From Desmodus rotundus (Eukaryota > Chordata > Mammalia > Chiroptera > Phyllostomidae): a stretch of 64,000 nucleotides of DNA. Within the stretch, counting starts at the first letter, position 1. Each line of letters starts with the position of its first letter. The notes beneath the pieces are model-generated. The model saw only the letters and a list, made by a program, of their open reading frames with translations, was not told the origin of the DNA and ran no database searches. The stretch lies in contig NC_071392.1 in NCBI RefSeq assembly GCF_022682495.2, positions 59,483,459 through 59,547,458 of the forward strand, read 5' to 3'. This document shows positions 35,870-47,742 of this stretch, piece after piece. Made by a program: the position numbers and the translations under genes.

Positions 35870-36747
35870 ATTACCTTTAATATTTTACTCTTAGTATTCC
35901 TTCTCCCTCTATCATTTCAAAATCATTTCCCATTCCTCTAGACATCTCTTAAGCTTTTCTTTCTTTCTTTTTCCCCTCTTATTCCCATACCATCTATATT
36001 AATTTTAGCTCATTTGTTGTTGATAAGTCTGCGGTGGCTCTTTCTCTCCACTTCGGCTCCTATATTTTTATTATTTACTTATTTTTTTCCTTTCCTTTTC
36101 TTTCTCACTCTTACTTTATTTTGATTTTTGTTTGAACCTAATAATATATTCCTTCCCTTCTCATACTCCAATCAGCCTTCTTCATTTCTTTTTTTATTTA
36201 TGATGTAAATTTTTACTTTCTTCTTCCCATTGATCCAACTCCCAACTCTTATTAGTGCTCCTCCCTCTACCCTCTCAAAATCACTTTTTTGTTTTCCAGT
36301 AGGTCACCATATAGTCACTATCCTTCTTTATAATAGTCTTAACTCTTTACATCCTAATTAATACTGGTTCATTTGATGTTGATATTGGGGTTGTAGACAG
36401 TAGTTATTTTTGTGGCCGTGGGTTTGTTTCCTGGGCTTTGTGGTTTTATTCTGACAGCACCTGCACAACAGTACAGAAGATGTGGTGGGCAGAGTGACAC
36501 TCAGTCAAACAGCTGGAGGGCAGGATCAACCAAAGCACAAACCAACAGCAATCAAAACCCAATTAAATCCAGAGAGCCAACATAAATGCCATAAAGGGTA
36601 CCCCAAAAAAGTTAAGTTCAGGAGATCAAGGAGATTGCACCACTGAATATCACAGGTTGCTTACCATATAAGTTCAAACCTCAAAGTCAGGGAGTCAAAA
36701 CAGGTCAATTTAAAAAGAAGAAGCAAACAAGAAGAATATAACAAATA

Positions 36748-37648
36748 ATGGGAAAACAAAGAAACAATCCCCAATCAAAAGGAAAGGGAGAATCCCAGAA
36801 GAGTGCTAAATGAAATAGAAGCAAGTAAACTATCAGATATTGAGTTCAAAACAATGGTAATAAGGAAGCTCAACAAGCTCAGTGAGAATAACCAAAAACT
36901 GCAGGGAAACTATGAGGAACTTACTGAAAACTATATCAACATGTAAAAGGGCATAGAAACTACTAACTAGAGCCATCAGGAAATTAAGAATATAATTATT
37001 GAATTGAAAAACACAGTAGAAGGAATCAAAAGCAGGCTAGATGAAGCAGAGTTCGAGTAAGTGAGATGGAAGACAAGGTAGAAAAATACTCCCAAAAAGA
37101 CCAAGAAAAGGAAAAAAAGACTCCAAAAGAACAAAGAGGGGCTAAGGGAAATGCAGGTCAGCATGAAACATAATAATATCCATATAATAAGGATACCAGA
37201 AGGAGAAGAGGAGCAAGGCATAGAAACCTGTTTGAAAAAGTAATGATGGAAAAATTTCCTAATTTGATGAGAGAAAAAGTCACACAAGCCCAGAAAGCAC
37301 GGAGGGTCTCAGTCAAGAAGAACTCAAAGAGGCCCACTCCAAGACACATCATGATAAAAATGGCAAATTTTCAAAGACAGAGAACCTTAAAGGCAGCAAG
37401 GAAGAAACAAAAAGTAACATATAAGGGAGCACCAATAAGGCTAGCTGCTGACTTCTCAATGGAAACGCTACAAGCCAGAAGGGATTTGCAAGAAATATTC
37501 CACGTAATATAAAGCAAAGGCCTGCAATCAAGACTATTCTACCTCTCAATTAAAATGGAAGGCAAAAAGAGGAGTTTTCCCCAGAAAGTCTAAAGAATAC
37601 ACCTCCACCACTCCAGCATTGCAAGAGATGCTAAAGGGAGTGCTTTAA
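36748..37648 (+). pseudogene. L1-H ORF1, broken
   Basis: The ATG at 36748-36750 gives MGKQRNNPQ, followed by several in-frame stops (for example in the coiled coil). The C-terminal segment 37243-37512 is still open (MEKFPNLMREKVTQ..RHIMIKMANF..GAPIRLAADFSM). It ends near TAA at about 37646. Full ORF1 length is kept. Confidence 0.87.
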
Positions 37649-37705
37649 GAAAATGAAGATAAAGAGTGAAAGAGAGAGGAACACAGGTGTACAAAGGGTG
37701 TAAAA

Positions 37706-40278
37706 TTGCAAAGAATAAATACCTATCAACAATAACCTTAAATGTAAATGGATTAAATGCTCCAGTGAATAGACATAAGGTAGCTGAATGGATAAGAAAA
37801 CATGACCCACTCATACACTGCATACATGAGACTCACCTCAGAACAAAACACCTACACAGACTGCAAGTGAAGGATTGGAAGAAAATATTCCAAGCAAACA
37901 GACAGGGTAAAAAAGCCAGAGTAGCAATACTAATTTTAGACAAAATCGACTTCAAAACAAAGGCAATAACAGGACACACAGATGGATATATCATAATACT
38001 CAATGGAAGAATCCATCAAGAAGACATAGACATTGTAAATATATATGTACCCAACATAGGAGCACCAAAATAAATAAAGAAAATCTTGGAGGGCTTCAAG
38101 AAAGATGTAGACAGCAACACAATTATACTAGGGGATTTTAACACCTCACTGCCAACAACGGACAGAACTTCCAAACAAAATATCAACAAGGATATTTTGG
38201 ATCTGAACAACACCTTAGATCAAATGGACTTAACTGTTATATATAGTTCTTTTATCCCAAAGAAATAAAATACACATTCTTTTCAAATGCACAGGGACAT
38301 TTTCAAAGATAGACCACATGATAGGACATAAAATGAGTCTCTACAAATTCAAGAAAATTGAAATCATATCAAGCATTTTCTCAGACACAAGGGCTTGAAA
38401 CTAGAAACCAGCCTCAAGGAAAAAACTCAAAAACATTCAAATTCATGGAAACTGAATAGCATGGTATTGAAAAATGAATGGGTAAATAATGAGATCAAGG
38501 GGAAATCAGAAAGTTTCTGGAAACATATGAAAATGAACACAACAGTCCAAAAACTATGGGACACAGCAAATGTAAAGCTGAGAGGGAAGTTCATAGCAAT
38601 ACAGGCCTACCTAAAAGAGAGAAAAATTTCAAATAAGCTATGTAACCTACAGCTACATAAACTGGAGAAACAACAACAAACAAAGCCCAGAGCAAGGAGA
38701 AGGAAGGAATTAATGAAGATCACAGCAGAATTAAATGATATAGAGACTAAAAATAAATAAAGGATCAATAAAGTCAGGAGCTGGTTCTTTGAAAAGATTA
38801 ACAAAATCAAAAGCATTTAAGCAGATTCAACAAGAAAAAAAGGAGAAGATCCAAATAAATAGCATCAGAAATGAAAGAGGAGAATTTACAAGTGATACCA
38901 CAGAAATACAAAGGATTATACAAAATTACTATGGACAACTATGTGACAAGAAATTTGGAAACCTGGGTGAAATGGAGAAATTTCTAGAAAAATATAATCA
39001 ACCAAATCTGAATCAAGAAGAAGGAGAAAGTATGAACGGACCTTTAACAGTGATTGAAATTGAAGCGATAATTTAAAAACTCTTGGTAAACAGAAGTTCT
39101 GGATCAAATGGGTTCACAGGAAAATTTTACAAAATATTTAAGGAACAGATAAACCCTATCATTCACAGACTATTCCAAAAGATCCAAGAAGTGAGAAATC
39201 TCCCAAACTCTTTTAATGAAGCCAGCATCATCTTAATCCCAAATCCAGATAAGGATCAACGAAGAAAACTATAGGCCAATTTCACTGATGAATACAGACG
39301 CTAAAATCCTCAACAAAGTATTGATAAACCGCATCCAGCAACGCATTAAAAAGATCATACACCATGATCTGGTGGGATTCATTCCAGGGTTGCAAGGATG
39401 ATACAATATTCCAAATCAATAAGTATAAGATATCATATAAGCAAAAGGAAAGACAAATATCACGTAACCATATCGATAGATGTGGAAAAAGCATTTGATA
39501 ATATAGAGCCCCTATTTATGATAAAAATACTAAGGAAAGTGGGAATAGAGAGAGCATACTTCAACATAATAAAGGCCATATACGAAAAACCTACAGCCAA
39601 CATTCATAGTTAATGGGCAAAATCTTAAAAGCTCTCCCACTAAGATCAGGAACAGGACAAGTGTCTCTGCTTCCACTACTTCTCGTCAAATTAGTATAAG
39701 AATTATTAGCCATAGGAATCAAGAAAAAGAAATAAAAGGCTTCCAAGTTGGAAAGGAGAAAGTAAAACTGTCATTGCTTGTAGATGACATTATAGTGTAT
39801 ATAGAAAATTGTATAGGCTACATGAGAAAACTACTAAACCTAATAAGTGAATTTGGCAAAACATCAGGATACAAAACAAATATTCAGATATTGAAGGCAT
39901 TTTTGTACACTAAAAATGAAATATCAGAAACATAAATCAGGAAAAAAATCCCATTTGCTATAGCAACAAGAAACACAAAGTATCTAGGAATAAACCTTAC
40001 CAAGGAGGTAAAAGACCTGTAATCAGAAAACTATAAGACACTAAGGAAAGAAATTAAGGAAGACACAAACAAATGGAAGCATATACTGTGTTCATAGTTT
40101 GGAAGAGTTAACATCATCAAAATGGCCGTCCTACACAAAGCAATTTACAGATTCAACACAAGCCCAATTAAAATATCAATGACATATTTCACAGATATAG
40201 AACAAACATTTCAACAATTTATATGGAAACATTAACAGTCCCGAACAGCTGCAGCAATTTTGAGAAAGAAGAACACAC
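37706..40278 (+). pseudogene. L1-H ORF2, first part
   Basis: The start codon position reads TTG (ATG in L1-K). The endonuclease is open at 37706-38073 ([23 protein letters not shown]) and 38086-38268 (GDFNTSLPTTDR). The middle is open at 38395-38760 and the reverse transcriptase at 38789-39613 in pieces. The FADD box region at about 39778 is altered to a GTAGATGAC core. It is broken by stops and indels and then by HAL1. Confidence 0.88.
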
Positions 40279-41196
40279 TTCTGGCCAAGATGGAGGCATA
40301 GGTAGACACACTGTGCCTCCTCGCACAACCAAAAGAAGGACAACAACAATTTAAAAACAAAAACAACCAGAAATGATAGAAAATTGAACTGTATAGAAGT
40401 CCAACGACCAAGGAGATAAAGAAGAAACATTCATTGAGACCGGTAGAAGGGGTGGAGACGGGCAGCTGAGGTAGGGAGGACTGAGGGAAGGAGTCGGCTG
40501 GCAGACCTAGTGAGGTGGTGGACTGTGGAACGCGGCAGGCCAGGCTGCAGCTGGCAGACCCCACAAGGTGGTGGCTGGCGGACCCTGCGGCCCCACATTC
40601 GCGCATAGATAAACCAGGAGGAACTGTGGGGGAGCGAAGCAGTCCTTGAACTCAGGGCTCCAGCGAGGGGAAATAAAGCCTCAAACCTCTGATTGAAAAC
40701 ACCCATGGGGGTTGAGGCAGCAGCTGGAGAAACTCCCAGCCTCACAGGAGAGTTTGTTGGAGAGACCCACAGGGGCCTAGAGCGTGCACAAGCCCACCCA
40801 CTCGGGAATCAGCACCAGAGGGCCCAATTTGATTGTGGGTAGCTGAGGGAGTGACTGAAATCCGGCAGAGAGTGGAGCAAGCGCCATTGCTCCCTATCGG
40901 ACCCCTCCCCCACATACAGCATCACAGTGCAGCTACTAGCATTACGCCGCCCTGGTGGACACCTAAGGCTCCGCCCCTTTATGTAAGAGGCATGCCAAGA
41001 TGAAAAAAAAATAGCCCAAATGAAAGAACAGATCGAAGCTCCAGAAAAAATACAACTAAGCAATGAAGAGATAGCTAATCTATCAGATGCACAGTTCAAA
41101 ACACTGATAATCAGGAAGCTCACAGAATTGGTTGAATTTGGTCACAAATTAGATGATAAAATGAAGGCTATGCTAAGAGAAACAAAGGAGGGGACA
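40279..41196 (+). mobile_element. HAL1 (half-L1), left part: 5' UTR and start of ORF1
   Basis: It starts TTCTGGCCAAGATGGAGGCATAGG inside L1-H ORF2. HAL1 elements carry an L1-type ORF1 but no ORF2 and depend on L1 enzymes. After a GC-rich 5' UTR, ORF1 opens at 41020 (MKEQIEAPEKIQLSNEE). It is cut at about 41196 by L1-I. The right part is 51817-52900. An approximate repeat AGAAGAACACA / AGAATGAACAAA at 40267-40278 and 52899-52911 fits a decayed target-site duplication. Confidence 0.85.
41020..41196 (+). pseudogene. HAL1 ORF1, N-terminal piece
   Basis: About 59 codons, with LSDAQFKTLIIRKLTELVEF matching the conserved ORF1 head and MKAMLRETKE at the junction. The continuation is at about 51838 (ENIQGTNSDGKETG, read with one frame shift), separated by 10.6 kb of L1-I and L1-J. 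Confidence 0.83.
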
Positions 41197-42960
41197 GAAG
41201 ATGGCGGCGAGATAGGAGGGATCAGAGTCCACTTCCCCTCGGCACCAGTGAAACGCCCAGCTGATCTGAGGAGCAGAGTGAACAGCCAACAGTATTCCAG
41301 CATACACGAAGATCAGAGACCAAAGATAGAGGACATTGAAAGATCAGACAGTAAGAAGAGTGCTTAAAGACAATAAGGTCCCTGGGACCAGCACGGGGAC
41401 CAGGGCGGCTGAAGGCCCCAGCCGGGGTGCAGGGTCTGCTGCAGGATGCTTGAGAGAGAGCCAGGCTGGGCTGTGTGAGAGGCCAGGGGGGCTTGAATAG
41501 GAAATATTTCTTGAAAAGAAAAAGAGAAAATAGGGGCACTCAGCGGCTAGTTAGAGAACTCTCCGCAGCAGCCATGGCCTCTTGTGCCCCTACCCCCTCA
41601 GCCCTGGACTGTGAACGTGGGATAAGCAGCCCCAGCACACACCTGAAGCCCAGTTGGTGCGCACCCAGATCGGTGGACTGGGCGCCCACAACAGAAACTC
41701 CGGGTGGGCACACAACCTGATCAGTGACACGGCTGCCCTGGGTGCACAGGCCCAAAGCTGGGGTTAAGTGTGCATCCAGATCAGCGGCTCGGCTGCCTGG
41801 GCGCACAGGCCCAAAGTGCTTGGGTGGGCGCCCACCTCATCAGCGGCCCGGGTGTCTACATCTGAAACCTCACGTAGGTGCGCACATGGATCAGTAGCTT
41901 GGCTGCCCGGGCACACAGGTCCAAAGCTGGGGATTGGCCACACAACCCAATCAACAGCCTGGTTGTCCTCGGGCAACCACACTTGAAGTTCGTGGGACTG
42001 AACAACTCCCACCTAGCTCCTGCAAACAAGCCCTGCAGGGCCTACTTGCTCTCTAGGATGAAGGCTGAACTCCCAGCAGAGGAGAGCTGCAGGGCTACTG
42101 GAGACTGCAGTCCCTGGAAAGACTTGACCCAGTAGGGGGCTGAACTACCCTGAAGGAGCACTGAGAGCCCCTAGCATCTAAGACAGCAGAGAACAAGAAG
42201 GTGGAGTGTGAGTTGCCGCTAATTGGTGCACCTCAGGGACAGCACAACTAGTGAAATATAGGCATAGAGGGGAGCAGAAGGACCCGGAGGACCTGCACTG
42301 GAGGCTGAACAACAGCAAAGAACGTGGCTCAGGATGGGAGAAAAGTGAAACCAATCCCCCCAACCACCCCCTGCCGTTCTCCCGTTTCACAGACAGGAAG
42401 ACCAGGAGAATTAACCTGACCAATTTAAAGCCACCGGAGGACTTTTTTTTTTCTTTTCTCTTTTTTTTTTTTCGTTTCCCCCTAAATTCCTTCTTCCTTT
42501 CTGTCCTTCATTCTTTTTTTATTCCTTCTTCCTTCCATCCTTTAGTTTTTTATTCCTTCCTCCTGCCTTCTTTTATTAATTTTTTATTTTAATTTTTATT
42601 AAAACTCCTTCTTCTTATCTTTCCTCCAGTCTTTCTTAATTCCTTCTTCTTTCCTTCCTTTCCTCCTTCCTTCCATTCCTTTTCTATTCCCTTTTTCCTT
42701 CCTTCCCTTCTCCTTTTTTATTTTTAATTATTTCCTCTTTTTCCCACAGGTGAGAATAAAACCTGGAGCTCTAAAAAGACCAGAGCTAGACCCTGTTAGA
42801 CCCATAAACATCAGATCAAGTCCAGTGAGCACAGGAGATTAAGGAGACACCACCACTGAATCCCATTGGCATTCTACCATAGAAGTTCATACCATAAACT
42901 CAGGGAGTCTGAACACATCAATATAAGAAGCAAAGGCTAACAAGAAGAGTCTCACAAACA
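41197..42960 (+). promoter_or_regulatory. L1-I 5' UTR
   Basis: YY1-type AAGATGGCGGC at the first bases, a GC-rich part (41370-42340), a polypyrimidine tract of about 300 nt (42441-42747, T/C with few purines) ending TTTTTCCCACAG/GTGAG at 42738-42754, and then 206 nt to the ORF1 ATG. The layout is the same as in L1-A, L1-J and L1-K. Confidence 0.78.
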
Positions 42961-43947
42961 ATGGGAAGAAAAAGAAACAATCCCCAAATGAAAGGAAAGC
43001 AGGAAGCCTCAGAAAGAATGCTAACTGAAAAAGAGGCAAGTCAATTATCAGATACTGAGTTCAAAGCAATGGTTATCAGGAAGCTCACTGAGCTCTTTGA
43101 GCTCACAGAGAACTACCAGAAACTACAGGGAAACTACAATGAACTCACTGGAAAGTATATCAACATGAAAAAGGAAAGAGAAACTATCAACAAGGGCCAA
43201 GAGGAAATGAAGAAAACAATTTCTGAATTGAAGAACACAGTAGAAGGAATGAAAAGCAGACTTAATGAAGCAGAGGATCAGATCAGCGAGCTGGAGGACA
43301 AAGTAGAAAAAAACACACAGAAAGAGCAAGAAAAGGAAAAGAGGCTCAGAAAGAATGAAGAGGGATTAAGGGAAATGCAGGACAACATGAAACATAACAA
43401 TATCCGTATAATAGGCATACCAGAAGGAGAAGAAGAAGAGCAAGGGATAGAAAACCTGTTTGAAAAAGTAATGATGGAAAATTCCCATAATCTGAGGAGA
43501 GAAAAAGTCACCCAAATCCAGGAATCACAGAGAGTCCCAAGCAAGAGGAACCCAAAGAGGCCCACTGCAAGACACTTCATAATTAAAATGGCAACATTCC
43601 AAGACAAAGAGAGGATCTTAAAGACCCCAAGGGAGAAACAGGAAGTAACATACAAGGGAGCCCCAACAAGGTTAGCAACTGACTTCTCAATGGAAATGCT
43701 TCAAGCCAGAAGAGAATGGCAAAAAATACTCCAAGTAAAGAGAACCAGAGGCCTGAAACTAAGACTACTTTACCCAGTAAGGCTCTCAATCAAGATAGAA
43801 GGCCAAATAGAGTTTCCCAGACAAAAGAAGTCTAAAAGAATACAATTCCACCAAGCCAGCTCTGCAAGAGATGCTAAAGGGACTGCTTTAAGGAAAGGAA
43901 GGAAAAGAGAAAGAGAGAGGAACACAGGTAGGAGAAAATGGCGATGA
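42961..43947 (+). pseudogene. L1-I ORF1, frameshifted near its end
   Basis: Open for 328 codons, but the last about 50 are out of frame: at about 43808 two bases present in L1-J and L1-K are missing (GQIEFPRQ in place of GQIKSFPD). The coiled coil (about residues 45-135) and RRM (IIGIPEGEEEEQGIENLF) are intact; the end of the C-terminal domain is replaced by a basic tail. As a result the frame runs past the normal stop and overlaps the ORF2 start by 10 nt. Confidence 0.88.
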
Positions 43948-45095
43948 ATAACTACCAATCGATAATAACCTCAAATGTAAATGGATTAAATGCTCCAATC
44001 AAAAGACATAGAATAGCTGAATGGATAAGAAAACATGACCCACACATATGCTGCCTACAAGAGACCCAACTCAGGACAAAAGACCTACACAGACTGAAAG
44101 TGAAGGGCTGGAAACAAATTTTCCTAGCAAACGGACAGGAAAAAAAAGCAGGGGTAGCAATACTCATATCAGACAAAATAGACTTCCAAAGAAGGGCCAT
44201 AAAGAGAGACCCAGAAGGTCACTTCATAATACTCAAAGGAAGAATCCACAAAGAAGACATAAACATTGTAAATATATATGCACCCGATATAGGAGCACCG
44301 AAATACATAAGAACATCTTAAGGGCTTCAAGAAAGATATTGACAGCAACACAATTATAGTAGGGGACTTTAACACCCCACTGTCAACAATGAACAGATCT
44401 TCAAACAAAATATCGAGAAGGATATTGTGTCACTTAACAATACCCTAGAGGAAATGGACGTAACTGATATATATGGAGCTTTTCATCATAAAGAAGCAAA
44501 ATACACATTCTTTTCAAGTGTCCATGGAACTTTTTCCATGATAGACCATGTGATAAGACACAAAGCAAGCCTGAACAAATTCAAGAAAATTGAAATCATA
44601 TCAAGCATTTTCTCTGACCACAAGCAATTGAAACTAGAAACCAACCCCAAAGGAAAAAACCCCAAAACACTCAAAATTATGGAGATTGAGTAGCATGCTA
44701 TTAATCAATGAATGGGTCAAGAACGAGATTAGGGAAGAAATCGAAAACTTTCTGGAAACAAATGAAAATGAACTTACAACAACCCAAAACCTATGGGACA
44801 CAGCACAGGCAGTTCTGATAGGGGAGTTCATAGCAATACAGGCCTACCTTAAAAAGGTAGAAACATTAGAAACAAACGACCTAACCCTACACTTACAAAA
44901 ACTTGAGGAACAACAACAAAGACAGCACAGAGCAAGTAGAAGTAAGGGAATAACCAAGATCAGAGCAGAACTAAACGACATAAAGACTAAAAGCACAATT
45001 CTAAGGATCAATGGATCCAGGAGCTGGTTCTTTGAAAAGAGATAAACAAAATCAATAAAACTTTAAGTAGGCTTATCAAGAGAAAAAAAGAGAGG
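43938..45095 (+). pseudogene. L1-I ORF2, N-terminal part only
   Basis: The ATG at 43938 opens 127 codons with the endonuclease head ([23 protein letters not shown]). A deletion at about 44312 shifts the frame. Later pieces at 44427-44693 and 44686-45045 cover the rest of the endonuclease and the linker. It ends before the reverse transcriptase, at the junction with L1-J. Confidence 0.88.
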
Positions 45096-45102
45096 TAGAC
45101 TG

Positions 45103-46763
45103 GAAGATGGCGGCGAGATAGGTGGGAGCTGAGTCCACTTCCCCTCAACACCAGTGAAACACCTAGCTTATCTGAGGAGCAGAGCGAACAGCCAATGGTA
45201 TTGAGCATATATGAAGATCAGAGACCAAAGATAGAGGACATTGAAAGATCTGACAGTAAGAAGAGTGCTTAAGGACAATAAGGTCCCCGGGACGTGCGCA
45301 GGGACCAGGCGGCTGAAGGCCCGGCCCGGGCACAGGGTCTGCTGCAGGATTCTTGGGAGAGAGACAGACTGAGCTGTGTGAGCAGCCAGGTGCTTGTTTG
45401 GACCAGGGGGGATTGAATAGGAAGAATTCCTCAAAAAGAAAAAGAAAATAGAGGCACTCAGTGGCTAGTTAGAGAACTCTCCGCAGCAGCCTGGCATCTG
45501 GCGCCACTCCCCCCTCAGCCCCTGGACGGTGAACTTGGGATCACCAGCCCCAGCACACACCTGAAGCCCAGTTGCGCTCACCCAGATTAGCGGACTGGGG
45601 GCCCACAACTGAAACCCCAGCTGGCCGCCCACACCTGAGACCCCGGCGGGGCGCCCACACCTGAAACCTTCGGTGGGTGAGCACCTGGAGCAGTGGCTAC
45701 CTGCCCCACGACTTAGTCCCAAAGCGGCTGGACCGGCCTGCCCCCTGCGACTCAGGGCCACAACAGCAGACCAGCAGGACACACGTGACCCAGGCTCAGA
45801 GCAGGAGATTGGCTGATCAAACACCTGGGTGCCTGCCAGGGACCGCACCCAAAAGCACCAGTTCTGAACAATTCCTATACAGCCCAGGCTCAGAGAGCCC
45901 TGCCGGGACTACTGGCTCTCTAGGACTAAGGCAGAACACCCAGCTGCGGGGAGCTGCAGGGCTAGGGGAGACTGTATTCCCCAGAAAGACTTGACCCAGT
46001 AGGGGGCTGAACTACCCCATAGCAGCACCCAGAGCCCCTAGCAAAGAGCAAGAAGGTGGAGTGTGAGTTGCCGCTAATTGGCGCAACTCAAGGACAGCAC
46101 AGCTGGTGAACTAAAGGCCTCGTGGGGAGCAGAAGGACCCTGAGGAACTGGACTGGAGGCTGAAGAACAGCTAAGAGTGTGGCTCAGGAAGGGAGAAAAG
46201 TGAAACCAATCCTTCCAACCACCCCCTCCTGTTCCACAGACAGAAAGACCAGCATAACTAACCTGACCAATTTGAAGTTAGCAGAAGACTTTTTTTTTCT
46301 TTCTTCCTTTCCCCCTGAATTCCTTCTTCCTTTCTGTCCTTCTTTCTTTTTTTATTCCTTCTTCCTTCCATCCTTTACCTTTTTTATTCCTTCCTACCTT
46401 CTTTTATATATTCTTTTGTTTTAATTTTTGTTAAAATTCCTTCTTATCTTGTCTCTGATTTTTCTTTATTCCTTCTTCCTTCCTTCCTTTACTTTTCTAT
46501 TCCCTTTTTGCCTCCTTCCCTTCTACCCCCCCTTTCTCTTTTTCCCACAGGTGAGACAATAAAACCTGGAGAGCTGAAAAGACCAGAGTTAGACTGTGTT
46601 ACACCCAAGAACGCCAGCTCAAGAAAAGTGAGCACAGGATATTAAGGAGACACCACCACTGAATCCCATTGGCATTTTACCATAGAACTTCATACGATAA
46701 ACCCAGGATGTCAGAATAGATCAATTAAAGAAGCAGAGGCTAGCAAGAAGAGTCTCACAAACA
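45103..46763 (+). promoter_or_regulatory. L1-J 5' UTR
   Basis: Same plan as L1-I: YY1-type start, GC-rich part (45290-46030), polypyrimidine tract (about 46288-46547) ending TTTTTCCCACAG/GTGAG at 46539-46555, then 213 nt to ORF1. Confidence 0.78.
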
Positions 46764-47696
46764 ATGGGAAGACAAAGAAACAATCCCCAAATGAAAGGAA
46801 AGCAGGAAGCCTCAGAAAGAATGCTAACTGAAAAAGAGGCAAGTCAATTATCAGATACTGAGTTCAAAGCAATGGTTATCAGGAAGCTCACTGATCTCTC
46901 TGAGCTCACAGAGAACTACCAGAAACTACAGGGAAACTACCATGAACTCACTGCAAACTATATTAACATGAAAAAGGAAAGAGAAACTATCAACAAGGGC
47001 CAAGAGGAAATGAAGAAAACAATTTCTGAATTGAAGAACACAGTAGAAGGAATTAAAAGCAGACTTAATGAAGCAGAGGATCAGATCAGCGAGCTGGAGG
47101 ACAAAGTAGAAAAAGACACCCAGAAAGAGCAAGAAAAGGAAAAGAGGCTCAGAAAGCATGACGACGGATTAAAGGAAATGCAGGACAACATGAAACATAA
47201 CAATATCCGTATAATAGGCATACCAGAAGGAGAAGAAGAAGAGCAAGGGATAGAAAACCTGTTTGAAAAAGTAATGATGGAAAATTCCCATAATCTGAGG
47301 AGAGAAAAAGTCACCCAAATCCAGGAATCACAGAGAGTCCCAAGCAAGAGGAACCCAAAGAGGCCCACTGCAAGACACATCATAATTAAAATGACAACAT
47401 TCTAAGACAAAGAGAGGATCTTAAAGGCCCCAAAGGAGAAACAGGAAGTAACATACAAGGGAGCCCCAACAAGGTTAGCAACTGACTTCTCAATGGAAAC
47501 GCTCCAAGCCAGAAGAGAATGGCAAAAAATACTCCAAGTAAAGAGAACCAGAGGCCTGAAACTAAGACTACTTTACCCAGTAAGGCTCTCAATCAAGATA
47601 GAAGGCCAAATAAAGAGTTTCCCAGACAAAAGAAGTCTAAAAGAATACACATCCTGCAAACCAGCTCTTCAAGAGACGCTAAAGGGACTGGTGTAA
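46764..47696 (+). pseudogene. L1-J ORF1, single nonsense codon
   Basis: The frame has exactly the same length as L1-K ORF1 (310 codons plus stop). The only disabling change is a CAA to TAA at codon 214 (47403-47405), right after KMTTF. The remaining frame continues open to 47696. Coiled coil and RRM are present; the C-terminal domain would be lost. Confidence 0.9.
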
Positions 47697-47742
47697 GGAA
47701 AGGAAGGAAAAGAGAAAGAGAGAGGACCACAGGTAGGAGAAA

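Larger units (their letters stand above)
35870..40278 (+). mobile_element. L1-H part 1: 5' UTR, ORF1 and most of ORF2 of an old L1
   Basis: 5' UTR from about 35870 (start uncertain; pyrimidine-rich to 36360), ORF1 from 36748, ORF2 from about 37706. At 40278 it stops within AAAGAAGAACA and HAL1 starts. The same ORF2 resumes at 52901 and, after another insertion, at 63515. It is the host of every element in the last 28 kb and so the oldest of that group. Confidence 0.9.
41197..45102 (+). mobile_element. L1-I: 5' part of a LINE-1, truncated in ORF2 and joined to L1-J
   Basis: 5' end GAAGATGGCGGCGAG at 41197, 5' UTR to 42960, ORF1 42961-43947, ORF2 from 43938 to about 45095, where it stops in the middle of a KKKRE region. 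Eight bases later (GTAGACTG) L1-J begins at its own first base. L1-I has no 3' half anywhere in the window. The sequence is close to L1-J (same ORF1 variants such as KGKQEASERML and RETINKGQEEM). Confidence 0.92.
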
